Assembly: GCF_000429005.1 (NCBI RefSeq)
Contig: NZ_AUBA01000007.1
Location: 62,001-126,000, forward strand
Direction of reading: 5' to 3'
DNA length: 64,000 nt
Origin: Novosphingobium acidiphilum DSM 19966
Lineage (GTDB): Bacteria; Pseudomonadota; Alphaproteobacteria; Sphingomonadales; Sphingomonadaceae
Position 1 is the stretch's first letter. Every line of letters begins with the position of its first letter. A model generated the notes under the pieces. The model did no database searches, was not told where the DNA came from, and saw only the letters and a list, made by a program, of their open reading frames with translations. Positions 1-7,557 of this stretch are shown here, piece after piece. A program made the position numbers and the translations under genes.

Positions 1-120
1 GGGCCGCAGGCGCGCGTGATCCTGCTGTTCGAAATCTGGCGCCCCGAAATTGACGAGGCCGACCGCATCGCGCTGACCGGGCTGTTTCAGGCGATCGACG
101 GCTTTGCCGGCGGCCTGTAG
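1..120 (+). CDS. C-terminal end of an aspartyl/asparaginyl beta-hydroxylase-like protein (partial)
   Basis: Only the last 39 codons lie in the window; the frame is open from base 1 and ends at TAG (118-120). The visible tail contains VILLFEIWRPEID followed by an amphipathic helix. This resembles the last beta-strand and tail of aspartyl/asparaginyl beta-hydroxylase family proteins (R-x-I-L-x-F-D/E-V-W-x-P-E/D-L), where this strand closes the double-stranded beta-helix. The catalytic Fe(II) and 2-oxoglutarate residues would be upstream and cannot be checked. The family assignment rests on this short motif alone; the existence of a coding end here is much safer than its name. Confidence 0.5.
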   Translation, partial: GPQARVILLFEIWRPEIDEADRIALTGLFQAIDGFAGGL

Positions 121-277
121 CGCCGCCGGCGCCCGCGCGATTAACGGGTGTGCGCCGCGCTGCCCCGCTTCGGGACGCGGCCGAAACGGCGCTGGCCGAC
201 CGATTGGCAGGCCGCGCGATCGCGATACAGTCAGCCCATCCCGGCGCGGCAGCCGGCACAGCGGGGCAAGGCGCGTC

Positions 278-466
278 ATGTTGAACAGCAGATCTGTGAT
301 CCACGGCACATGCGGTGCCACCTCGATCGAATATGCGTTTGTCGCCTGCCTGATCGCGGTGGCGGCCATGGGCAGCATGGGCCTGGCGGGCAATGCGGTG
401 GGCAACACGCTGAACGTGGCCAGCAGCCAGATGAACGCCGCGCCCGCGCTGCACCCCAAAGGTTAA
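278..466 (+). CDS. Flp-type (type IVb) pilin-like small protein
   Basis: A 62-residue protein. Residues 13-19 (GATSIEY) followed by a hydrophobic stretch of about 20 residues match the Flp/Fap prepilin signature: a Gly before the cleavage site, then Glu at +5 and Tyr at +6 of the mature protein, then a membrane helix. In the family, a TadV/CpaA-type prepilin peptidase cuts after the Gly and the mature subunit polymerises into a thin tight-adherence pilus. Start ATG 278 was chosen because the motif falls at the usual distance from it and a purine-rich GGGGCAAGG lies upstream; a longer open frame begins further upstream but adds only low-complexity Arg/Ala sequence. No tad/cpa assembly genes are in the window, so it is an orphan pilin. 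The tail after the helix is short. Confidence 0.7.
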   Translation: MLNSRSVIHGTCGATSIEYAFVACLIAVAAMGSMGLAGNAVGNTLNVASSQMNAAPALHPKG

Positions 467-574
467 GGCGGGCCCGGGCGCAATCCCCGTTCGCCCACGC
501 CGCGCGGGCACGCCTTGCGCGCATCGCGGTGCGGCCTATGCTGATCGCATGGACCGGCATAAGGGCGTGATACG

Positions 575-2224
575 ATGACGGAAACGGGGCCATGGCAGGC
601 GCGATCGGCCGATCTGCTGGCCGGGCTGTCGGTCGCGGGGCTGCTGGTGCCCGAAGCGGTGGCCTATGCGGGGATCGCGGGGCTTGCGCCCGGCCGTGCG
701 CTGATTGCAGGCGTTGCCGGCGGCCTGGTCTATGCGCTGGTCGGGCGCAGCCGGTTTGCGGTGGTATCGGCCACCAGTTCGTCCGCATCGATCCTGGCGG
801 CGGCGCTGGGCAGCCTGGCGGCGGCGCCGCAGCTGATCGGCAATATCGGCCACGATGCGCTGGCCACGGCGATGACGTTGATGGTGGGGGTGATGTTCAC
901 CGCGCTGGGGCTGTTCCGGCTGGGGGGCCTGGCCGGGTTTGTTTCGCGCCCGGTGCTGCGCGGCTTTGCCTTCGGGCTGGCCGCGACGATCATCATCAAA
1001 CAGCTGCCCCATCTGGTGCATGTAACCGTTGCGGGATCGAACATCGCGCAAGTGGTGACGGGCGTGGCCACGCAGGTGGCGCAATGGCACTGGCCCAGCC
1101 TGGCGCTGGGGCTGGCGGCGCTGGCGGCGCTGGTGGCATTGCGGCGCGTGCCGGGCATTCCCGCCACGCTTGTCGTGATGGCCATGGGCATTGCGCTGGG
1201 ATCGGTCGGGCCGCTGGCGCACCTGGGCATCGCGCTGGTCGGGCCCACGCCGATCGCCATGCCGCATCTGGCGCTGCCCACCGATCTGGCGGTGTGGGAA
1301 CGCATTGCGCAGCTGGCCGCGCCGCTGACGCTGATCATCTTTGCCGAAAGCTGGGGCACGATCCGCGGGCTGGCGCTGGCGCATGGCGATGACATATCGT
1401 CGAACCGCGAACTGACCGCGATCGGTCTGGCCAATGGCGCCGCTGCGCTGGTGCAGGGCATGCCGATCGGCGCCGGGTTTTCGATCGGATCGGCCAATGC
1501 CGCCGCCGGCGCGCACAGCCGCATGTCGGCCGGGGTGGCCAGCCTGGCCACGCTGGCGCTGGTGCTGCTGGCCGGGCCGCTGATCGCGCGCATTCCCGAA
1601 CCGGTGCTGGCCGCGGTGGTGATCGCAGCCCTGCTCCACGCGCTGAACCCCGCGCCGATCGTGCGGCTGTTTCACCTGCGGCGCGATCACTGGGTGGCCT
1701 TTGCGGCGGCGCTGGGGGTGCTGGTGCTGGGCGTGCTCAACGGCATGCTGGCGGCGATCGCGCTGTCGCTGATCCAGCTGTTGTATCGCTGGTCGCATCC
1801 GGTGACCAGCGAACTGGGCCAGATCGGCCACAGCCATGATTTCGTCGATATCAGCCACCACGCCGATGCGCTGCGCGTGCCCGGGGTGGCGATTTTTCGT
1901 CCCAACGCGCCGCTGTTTTTTGCCAATGCCGAAACCGTGCTGCGGCATATCGGCCTTGCCGCGCGCGTGCGCGGTGCAAACGTGCTGATCATCAGCCTTG
2001 AAGAAAGCGACGATCTGGATGCCACCGCGCTGGATGCGCTGGATGAATTCGCCCGGTCGATCAACGCCTGTGGCGCCCGCCTGATCCTGGCCCGCACCCA
2101 CGACCGGGTGCGCGATGTGCTGAACGCGGCCGGGTTTGGCGATTTGGCCACCGCGTCAACCTTCAGCGTGGCCGATGCCGCCCGACACGCGATATCTTTG
2201 ACAGCCCCCCAAAGGAGCGCCTGA
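575..2224 (+). CDS. SulP family inorganic anion transporter with C-terminal STAS domain
   Basis: A 549-residue inner-membrane protein. Residues 10-400 hold about 11 hydrophobic segments and begin with the SulP signature region (GLSVAGLLVPEAVAYAGIAG), which marks the sulfate permease/SLC26-type fold. Residues about 425-545 form a STAS domain (RPNAPLFFANAE, then a cluster of hydrophobic strands with DLDATALDALDEF). Family members move sulfate, bicarbonate or other small anions; the substrate cannot be read from the sequence. The next gene starts 3 bases after the stop, so the two are probably co-transcribed. No carbonic anhydrase or cysteine gene is adjacent to suggest a substrate. Start ATG 575 gives the first membrane segment its normal N-terminal position. 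Confidence 0.88.
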   Translation: MTETGPWQARSADLLAGLSVAGLLVPEAVAYAGIAGLAPGRALIAGVAGGLVYALVGRSRFAVVSATSSSASILAAALGSLAAAPQLIGNIGHDALATAMTLMVGVMFTALGLFRLGGLAGFVSRPVLRGFAFGLAATIIIKQLPHLVHVTVAGSNIAQVVTGVATQVAQWHWPSLALGLAALAALVALRRVPGIPATLVVMAMGIALGSVGPLAHLGIALVGPTPIAMPHLALPTDLAVWERIAQLAAPLTLIIFAESWGTIRGLALAHGDDISSNRELTAIGLANGAAALVQGMPIGAGFSIGSANAAAGAHSRMSAGVASLATLALVLLAGPLIARIPEPVLAAVVIAALLHALNPAPIVRLFHLRRDHWVAFAAALGVLVLGVLNGMLAAIALSLIQLLYRWSHPVTSELGQIGHSHDFVDISHHADALRVPGVAIFRPNAPLFFANAETVLRHIGLAARVRGANVLIISLEESDDLDATALDALDEFARSINACGARLILARTHDRVRDVLNAAGFGDLATASTFSVADAARHAISLTAPQRSA

Positions 2225-2227
2225 TCC

Positions 2228-2857
2228 ATGGCCATGAACCACCCCGTTCACCCCATTCTCCACCCGGTCAGGATCAAGGACCTGCGCCCGACGCAAATGA
2301 CCGTGGGCATGCGCGAAGTGGCCGAAAAGCGCGAGGAATGGCGCAACCGCCCGCGCGATTCGGCGGGCAAATACCTGGGATCGCACATGATCCCGGCGGT
2401 GCTGGGGCCCAAGGGCCGTCCGTGGATCGTCGATCACCATCATCTGGCGCTGGCGATGCATCTGGAAGGCGTGACCGAGGTGATGGTTTCGATCATCGCC
2501 AAGCTCGACACCCTGCCCAACAAGCGGTTCCTGGCGTTCATGGACGCGCACAACTGGCTGCATGCCTATGATGCCAAGGGCAAACGTCGCGAATTCGACG
2601 AACTGCCGCACAGTGTCACCGATCTGGCCGACGATCCCTATCGATCGCTGGCCGGCGAAGTGCGCCGCGCCGGGGGCTATGCCAAATCGCCCACGCCATA
2701 TACCGAATTCCTGTGGGCCGATTTCTTTCGCGACCGGATCAAACCTGATCTGCTGACCGACCATTTCGCCCGCTGTGTAGAGGATGCGGTGCCGATGGCG
2801 CGCAACCGCGAGGCGCGGCACCTGCCCGGCTGGTCGGGGATCGACGCCGGGGATTAA
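2228..2857 (+). CDS. ParB-like superfamily protein (ParBc_2 type)
   Basis: A 209-residue soluble protein of the 'putative ParB-like nuclease' type. Residues about 14-30 (IKDLRPTQMTVGMREV) resemble the start of the ParB/Srx fold, and the core GPKGRPWIVDHHHLALAM (residues about 60-77) resembles its nucleotide-pocket region. The HHH triplet and surrounding residues are characteristic of this subfamily, which lacks the DNA-binding HTH of true partition ParB. Its cellular role is not established; it may be a CTPase- or nuclease-like enzyme. It starts 3 bases after the SulP stop with AAAGGAG upstream, so it is translationally close to that transporter. A role in chromosome partitioning is not supported: no parA and no parS sites were seen. 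Confidence 0.75.
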   Translation: MAMNHPVHPILHPVRIKDLRPTQMTVGMREVAEKREEWRNRPRDSAGKYLGSHMIPAVLGPKGRPWIVDHHHLALAMHLEGVTEVMVSIIAKLDTLPNKRFLAFMDAHNWLHAYDAKGKRREFDELPHSVTDLADDPYRSLAGEVRRAGGYAKSPTPYTEFLWADFFRDRIKPDLLTDHFARCVEDAVPMARNREARHLPGWSGIDAGD

Positions 2858-2863
2858 TCCCCG
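2848..2863. terminator. 16-bp perfect palindrome spanning both convergent stop codons
   Basis: CGGGGATTAATCCCCG is a perfect palindrome. The plus-strand ParB-like gene and the minus-strand HNH-like gene both end with TAA inside its ATTAAT centre, so the coding regions overlap by 4 bases. The GC-rich arms could form a short hairpin on either transcript, but there is no T-run after it, so a termination role is only inferred. Confidence 0.4.
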
Positions 2864-3477
2864 CCAAACGCCGGGCAATCGGCCTCGTTGCCGCAATACG
2901 TGCGATAGGCGGCCACCCAGTCGGTGCGGATCGCGGTTTGCGCCGTGGTCAGCGGCAATGCCGGTGTGCCCGGCGCCGGATCGCAGACCATGCGGTACAG
3001 CCGGTATTCCAGCCGGTCTTTGGCCCAGGCGTTCAGCCCGTCACCCGCCCGGCTTTGCGGCCACAGGTTTTCGCGCAGATCGCGCCCGCCCAGCGACAGC
3101 GGCACCAGGTGATCCACTTCCCACGAATGGCCGCCATCGTGCGGATTGGTCACATGGTATGCGGCAAAGACCGCATCCTTGACATGCGCAGAGGTATGCC
3201 GCGCCGCCTTGGCATAGGTCAGGTCGCCGCCGCGCTGCGGAGGATCGCCAGGCGCCCAGTCGTGCGCGCAGATCGCCGCATCGGTTACCCCCGGATCGAT
3301 CGCTCCCGGGGTCAGGGCGCGATCGGGCCAGGTTGTGCCGGGCAGCCGGACGGGCGCCACCGGGCGCCGGTGCGCGATCATCCACAGCGCCAAAATGACA
3401 AGCCCGACCGCGACCACGATCAGTGCCAGCACCGCCGGCGGCAGTTTATACACACGCAAGGTGGGCCGAACGGTCAT
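2854..3477 (-). CDS. Membrane-anchored HNH endonuclease-like protein
   Basis: A 207-residue protein with one N-terminal membrane segment (residues about 14-33) and a C-terminal domain containing WEVDHLVPLSLGGRDL followed by RENLWPQS. This is the His-Asn-His layout (DH ... N) seen in HNH proteins such as those labelled 'HNH endonuclease signature motif'. In that fold the DH histidine is the general base and a later His/Asn binds the metal. Whether this protein cuts DNA is unknown; the outward-facing or periplasmic location implied by the membrane anchor would suit a nutritional or cell-surface nuclease. ATG 3477 was preferred because the frame upstream adds only an Arg-rich stretch. It converges on the ParB-like gene. 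No immunity gene or secretion domain is visible, so a toxin role is not supported. Confidence 0.65.
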   Translation of the reverse strand: MTVRPTLRVYKLPPAVLALIVVAVGLVILALWMIAHRRPVAPVRLPGTTWPDRALTPGAIDPGVTDAAICAHDWAPGDPPQRGGDLTYAKAARHTSAHVKDAVFAAYHVTNPHDGGHSWEVDHLVPLSLGGRDLRENLWPQSRAGDGLNAWAKDRLEYRLYRMVCDPAPGTPALPLTTAQTAIRTDWVAAYRTYCGNEADCPAFGGD

Positions 3478-3642
3478 CCGTGCCCGCCTAGCATGACGCG
3501 GCACCCGGCCGCACCGTGGATTTGGCACCGATGTGGATCATGCCGGTTGCGCCGCGCGGGGCACTTGGCATTGGTGTCGCGCAGGCTTACCTTCAAGGTT
3601 CCGCACCGGTTCCCCCGACCGATCACGCACAGGACCCCTTGC

Positions 3643-4236
3643 ATGACCAGAACCCTTTTGCTGCTCGCCGCCGCCGCATTGGTGCCCGCCGCGGCGTTGG
3701 CCCAGACGGCCGCACCTGTTCCTGCCGGCACCTACAAAGTCGACAGCCACCACACCCAGGCCGTGTTTGCGATCAACCACATGGGTTTCAGCGAATTTTA
3801 CGGCACGATCCCCAATGCCACCGGCACGCTGACGCTCGACCCGGCCAATCCGGCCGCAGACACATTGGACGTGACGCTGCCGGTTGCGGCGATTTCGACC
3901 ACCAACAGCGTGCTCGATGGCGAATTGAAGGACCCGAGCTGGCTCGATGCGGCCAAGTACCCCGAGATCCGCTTTACCGCGACCAAAGTCACCCGCACCG
4001 GCGCCACGACCGCGCATATCGACGGCAACCTGACGATGCACGGGATTACGCGGCCGGTCGCGCTTGACGCCGCATTCGGCGGCGCGGGCATCAACCCGTT
4101 GAACAAGGCCTATACGATCGGATTTTCGGCGACCGGCATCATCAAGCGGTCGGATTTCGGCGTGACCAAATATGTCCCGCTGATCGGCGATACGGTAAAA
4201 CTGACGCTTACCGCCGCGTTTGAGAAACAGGGCTGA
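3643..4236 (+). CDS. Secreted YceI family protein
   Basis: A 197-residue protein with a clear signal peptide (residues 1-20, ending ALVPAAALA-Q). The mature part starts GTYKVDSHHTQAVFAINHMG, the standard opening of the YceI lipocalin-like beta-barrel, and later has GNLTMHGITRPV and the strand pattern of the family. YceI proteins bind long isoprenoids such as octaprenyl compounds in the periplasm; some relatives are base- or stress-induced. Length is normal. ATG 3643 sits directly before the signal peptide; a much longer frame upstream is an artefact of high GC. It lies alone between divergent and convergent neighbours, with a strong hairpin terminator just after its stop. Confidence 0.9.
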   Translation: MTRTLLLLAAAALVPAAALAQTAAPVPAGTYKVDSHHTQAVFAINHMGFSEFYGTIPNATGTLTLDPANPAADTLDVTLPVAAISTTNSVLDGELKDPSWLDAAKYPEIRFTATKVTRTGATTAHIDGNLTMHGITRPVALDAAFGGAGINPLNKAYTIGFSATGIIKRSDFGVTKYVPLIGDTVKLTLTAAFEKQG

Positions 4237-4245
4237 CGGCCGGTT

Positions 4246-4274
4246 GCGCCACGCTCCCCCAGAGAGCGTGGCGC
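4246..4274. terminator. Bidirectional hairpin terminator between yceI-like and MFS genes
   Basis: GCGCCACGCTC (4246-4256) and GAGCGTGGCGC (4264-4274) are perfect 11-base arms around a 7-base loop. The hairpin lies 9 bases after the YceI stop and 7 bases after the end of the convergent MFS gene, the usual place for a shared terminator. There is no strong T-run on either side. Confidence 0.75.
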
Positions 4275-4281
4275 ATTCGGA

Positions 4282-5913
4282 TCAGCGGAACAGCACCGCC
4301 GCCTTGTTCACGGTCTGCCAGATGCCCCAGCCGATCGGCAACAGGACGACCAGCCAGGCGAACACGACCGCACCGGAGATCCCGGCAGGCGCCTGCGCCT
4401 GCACCGCGCTGTCGCCGGTGGCGGCCTGCGCCACCGGTTCGGGTGCTGTGTCTTCGGGATAGCGCAGCAACGACGGGTTGACCGGCTTGATCAGCAGATT
4501 GATCACGAACGCGACCACCAGCAACCCGGCGAGCGTCATGTAGATCCGCGTATAGACCTGTGCCGGTGGCAGTTTTGGCGATTGCAGGCTGCTGACGATC
4601 AGTGGCCCAAGCACGCCTGCCGTCGACCACGCGGTCAACAGCCGGCCATGGATGGCGCCGACAAACCGCGTGCCGAACACATCGGCCAGATAGGCCGGCA
4701 CCGTGGCAAAGCCGCCGCCGTACATCGATGCGCAGATGCAGAACACCACGATGAACAGCCCGACCGAGCCGCCGATCATGCTTGGCGCAACCAGGCCATA
4801 GAGCACTGCGCCCAAGGCGGTCATGATCGCATAAGTGGTCTTGCGGCCAAGCCGGTCGGACGATGTCGCCCAGAAAAACCGCCCGGCGATGTTGAACAGG
4901 CTGATAACCCCGACAAAGCCTGCGCCAATCTTTGCAATCGCGTCCTTTTGTTCGGGACTGACCGCACCGATCGCCAGCAGCGGCTGACCGATCAACCGAC
5001 CCGCGAACAGATCCTGCAACATCGGCGATGCGACCCCGATGATCCCGATCGATGCCGAAACATTGAGCAGCAGGACACCCCAGATCAACCAGAACTGCAA
5101 GGTCTTGTGTGCGTCATCAAGGTGGACATAGCCGCCCGAACCCGCACCCGGAGACGTGCTGGCCGCAGGCGTCCAGCCCGCCGGTGCCCAGCCTTCGCTC
5201 GGCACGCGAAAGCCCAGCGCGCCAGCCGACATCGCCACGAAATAGATCGCTGCCAGCACCAGAAAGGTCTGCCACACGCCCACGCCGTGCGCGCTGGCGA
5301 AATGCTTCATCAGCAGATCCGCCAAAGGGCTGCCGATCATCGCGCCCCCGCCAAAGCCCATGATCGCCATCCCGGTGGCCAGGCCACGCCGGTCGGGGAA
5401 CCATTTGATCAGCGTCGAAACCGGCGCGATATAGCCGATACCCAGGCCAATCCCGCCAATCAGCCCGGTGCCGAGCCAGATCAGCCACAACTGGTGCCAG
5501 GCAACGCCCAGCGCGCCGATGGCAATCCCGCCCCCCCAGCAGCAGGCTGCAACCATGCCGGCCTTGCGCGGTCCGACGCGTTCGAGCCAGCCGCCCCAGA
5601 TCGCCGCCGCGGCGCCCAGCACGACAAAAAAGATCGAATAGGTCCACAACAGATCGCTTTGGCGCCAGTCACACGTGGCCGTGGTGACGGCCTGAACCAG
5701 CGTCATGTCTTTGCACACGATCGGCTTGGCCATGCCAAGCGCGCCGATCAGCGGTTTCCAGAATACGGAAAAGCCATAGGCCATGCCGATCGACAGGTGG
5801 ATGGCCAGCGCGCAAGGCGGCACCAGCCAGCGGTTGTACCCTGCGGGCGCAATCGTGCGCGCGCGATCAAAAAATCCGGTAGACGTAGTGGACGCGACCC
5901 TGTCCGTTGCCAT
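4282..5913 (-). CDS. MFS transporter, OFA (oxalate/formate antiporter-like) family
   Basis: A 543-residue inner-membrane protein with about 12 hydrophobic segments. IHLSIGMAYGFSVFWKPL near the N-terminus and GPRKAGMVAACCWGGG are typical of the OFA group of the major facilitator superfamily; WFPDRRGLATGMAIMGFG is its conserved post-helix-4 segment. Family members exchange small carboxylates (oxalate/formate) but most are uncharacterised. A 45-residue linker with a Gly/Ser run separates the two halves, and a long C-terminal extension carries an extra helix. ATG 5913 was chosen over ATG 5925 because GGAGAG lies 5 bases before it. The gene lies 147 bases downstream of the UAAP2 stop on the same strand, so it could be read with the guanidine operon, but a 13-base palindrome in the gap may give it separate control. 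Confidence 0.82.
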   Translation of the reverse strand: MATDRVASTTSTGFFDRARTIAPAGYNRWLVPPCALAIHLSIGMAYGFSVFWKPLIGALGMAKPIVCKDMTLVQAVTTATCDWRQSDLLWTYSIFFVVLGAAAAIWGGWLERVGPRKAGMVAACCWGGGIAIGALGVAWHQLWLIWLGTGLIGGIGLGIGYIAPVSTLIKWFPDRRGLATGMAIMGFGGGAMIGSPLADLLMKHFASAHGVGVWQTFLVLAAIYFVAMSAGALGFRVPSEGWAPAGWTPAASTSPGAGSGGYVHLDDAHKTLQFWLIWGVLLLNVSASIGIIGVASPMLQDLFAGRLIGQPLLAIGAVSPEQKDAIAKIGAGFVGVISLFNIAGRFFWATSSDRLGRKTTYAIMTALGAVLYGLVAPSMIGGSVGLFIVVFCICASMYGGGFATVPAYLADVFGTRFVGAIHGRLLTAWSTAGVLGPLIVSSLQSPKLPPAQVYTRIYMTLAGLLVVAFVINLLIKPVNPSLLRYPEDTAPEPVAQAATGDSAVQAQAPAGISGAVVFAWLVVLLPIGWGIWQTVNKAAVLFR

Positions 5914-6013
5914 TGATCTCTCCATTTTACCCCTGTTTCCGGGGATGCGGAAAGTCCCTTAGCACGCAACTGCCCCAGTGAAAGCGGCCAAAGGGGATAG
6001 ACCAAAGTCGCAA

Positions 6014-6026
6014 TTGCCACTGGCAA
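6014..6026. promoter_or_regulatory. Palindrome TTGCCA-C-TGGCAA in the MFS upstream region
   Basis: A perfect 6+6 inverted repeat with a one-base centre lies about 100 bases upstream of the OFA-type MFS start and 35 bases after the UAAP2 stop. It could be an operator or part of a weak terminator; no second copy was seen to support either. Confidence 0.3.
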
Positions 6027-6060
6027 ACAGGGTGTTAACCATTGATGGTGGCGGCAGAAA

Positions 6061-6699
6061 TCAGGGCGCGGCAACAATCATCCGCACCGCTGTGGGATTG
6101 AACCCGTTGCAGGGGTTGTTGATCTGCGGGCAGTTCGACACCACCACCACCACATCCATCTCGGCCACCAGATCGACATGCAGGCCGGGTGCGGACATGC
6201 CGTCGACAATGCCCAGCGCGCCATCGGCTTCGACCGGCACGTTCATGAAGAAATTGATGTTCGACACCATGTCGCGCTTGGTGCGGCCATAATCGGCATT
6301 GGCCAGCAGGAAATTGTCGACGCAGGCATGTTGCGATTTTGTATGATGACCATATCGCAAGGTGTTGGATTCACATGAACATGCACCACCAATGGTATCA
6401 TGGCGCACCACCGAGGTCGAACCGATGGTCATCATCGCCCGCCCCTCGTTCGACAGCAGGCGGGTGCCGGTGACCAGATAGACATTGCCTTGCGCGGCAA
6501 TGGTATCCTGCGCGCTGTAGCGTTCGGCATCATCGGCAGCGGCATAGATCAGGAAATCGACCGCCTGGTTGCCCTCCACATCGACGATGCGCAAGGTTTC
6601 GCCCTTTTTCACCAGATGGTGCCAGGGTGCGCGCGCGGGCACCACTTCATCGTGGACAATCGTGCCAGGCAGATCGGGAACGGGGGTGTTGGATATCAT
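6061..6699 (-). CDS. DUF1989 protein UAAP2, carboxyguanidine deiminase subunit
   Basis: A 212-residue cytoplasmic protein of the DUF1989 family, long annotated 'urea carboxylase-associated protein 2'. Conserved blocks are VDVEGNQAVDFLIY (about 39-52), SNEGRAMMTIGSTSVVRHDT, GGACSCESNTLRYG (Cys-rich, probably metal-binding) and INFFMNVPV. Work from the Wackett group (2020) showed that UAAP1/UAAP2 pairs (CgdA/CgdB) deiminate carboxyguanidine to allophanate, between guanidine carboxylase and allophanate hydrolase. Both of those enzymes are encoded at 15086-20484 in this window, which supports the same role. It starts 7 bases after UAAP1 in an operon led by a TonB receptor. Which of the two corresponds to CgdA and which to CgdB was not settled here. 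Confidence 0.85.
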   Translation of the reverse strand: MISNTPVPDLPGTIVHDEVVPARAPWHHLVKKGETLRIVDVEGNQAVDFLIYAAADDAERYSAQDTIAAQGNVYLVTGTRLLSNEGRAMMTIGSTSVVRHDTIGGACSCESNTLRYGHHTKSQHACVDNFLLANADYGRTKRDMVSNINFFMNVPVEADGALGIVDGMSAPGLHVDLVAEMDVVVVVSNCPQINNPCNGFNPTAVRMIVAAP

Positions 6700-6706
6700 C
6701 GCCGGA

Positions 6707-7531
6707 TCACCTTGCGTAATAATCTTCGACGTTTTCGAACGCGCGCAGGCCTTCGGGGCTGGCCTGGCGGATAGGATCGTCGGCGGGGGTGATGTCCCCG
6801 CGCCACGCGGTCGCGCGCACCGGGGTCACGGTATAGGCATTGCGCGGATCGCGCACGTGCGGACAATTGGCCAGAACCACGATCACGTCCATTTCGGCGC
6901 GCAGCGTGATCGCCTGGCCTGCCCGATGCGGCCCCACATCCAGTTCGATCGTGCCATCGGCGGCAATCGCCACCGGCTTGAACCAGGCGATGCACGGGTG
7001 GATGTCGCGGCGGGTCAGGCCATATTTGGCAAGCGCGATCACAAACCGGTCGCGCGCGTTGGGATGCGCGCCGTGGTTGAACCCGTCGCCGTATTTGCGC
7101 GCATTCGATGCCTGGTTCGATGCGCCGCAAAAGGCATCGTGCCCGGCGGTATCATCGTCGAGCACCGACAGCATCACCCGGCCCATATCCGACAGCAACA
7201 GACGCCCCGCGCCAAGATAGGCATTCCACTGCACTTTGACCGTATCGGCCACGTTCAGCCGTTCGACGCTGCGTTCGGCGTTGAACACCAGCATCGCCAC
7301 TGCGCCATCGCCCTGCACATCGGTCAGCCGCAGCCGGGTGCCGCGTTTCAGCAGGCGCGCGGCATAGCCGCCTGCGGCCAGCGTTTCGTCCCACACCACC
7401 TGGTCGGACGAAACGCCCGGCGGCAGGTCGGTGGCGGCGCTGGCCGGAATGGTCGGCATGGCGTCGACCCGGGTGCCAGCCATGGCGCGCGCGTGGGCAC
7501 GCGCACCGGCGGGATCGGCGGTGGTGCTCAT
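6707..7531 (-). CDS. DUF1989 protein UAAP1, carboxyguanidine deiminase subunit
   Basis: A 274-residue paralogue of the neighbouring UAAP2 with an N-terminal extension of about 45 residues. Shared blocks include LKRGTRLRLTDVQGDGAVAM, LSDMGRVMLSVLDDDTAGHD, a Cys in DAFCGASNQASN, KYGDGFNHGAHPNARDRF, and IHPCIAWFKPV; the last part (AEMDVIVVLANCPHVRDPRN) matches the EMDVVVVVSNCPQ block of UAAP2. It is the partner subunit of the heteromeric carboxyguanidine deiminase. The start lies 26 bases after the TonB receptor stop. ATG 7531 is the first in frame and gives the usual UAAP1 length. The pair is separated by about 7.5 kb from the carboxylase and hydrolase it needs, whereas these genes are usually contiguous. 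Confidence 0.85.
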   Translation of the reverse strand: MSTTADPAGARAHARAMAGTRVDAMPTIPASAATDLPPGVSSDQVVWDETLAAGGYAARLLKRGTRLRLTDVQGDGAVAMLVFNAERSVERLNVADTVKVQWNAYLGAGRLLLSDMGRVMLSVLDDDTAGHDAFCGASNQASNARKYGDGFNHGAHPNARDRFVIALAKYGLTRRDIHPCIAWFKPVAIAADGTIELDVGPHRAGQAITLRAEMDVIVVLANCPHVRDPRNAYTVTPVRATAWRGDITPADDPIRQASPEGLRAFENVEDYYAR

Positions 7532-7557
7532 GACCTTGGTATCCCTTTGCTTTGCGA

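Noticed and set aside
2228..2857. Chromosome- or plasmid-partitioning ParB
   Set aside because: It lacks the HTH domain and has no parA partner or parS-like repeats; it belongs to the separate ParBc_2-type group.
2854..3477. Toxin of a contact-dependent or polymorphic toxin system because of the HNH motif
   Set aside because: It has only an N-terminal anchor, with no delivery domain or immunity gene next to it.
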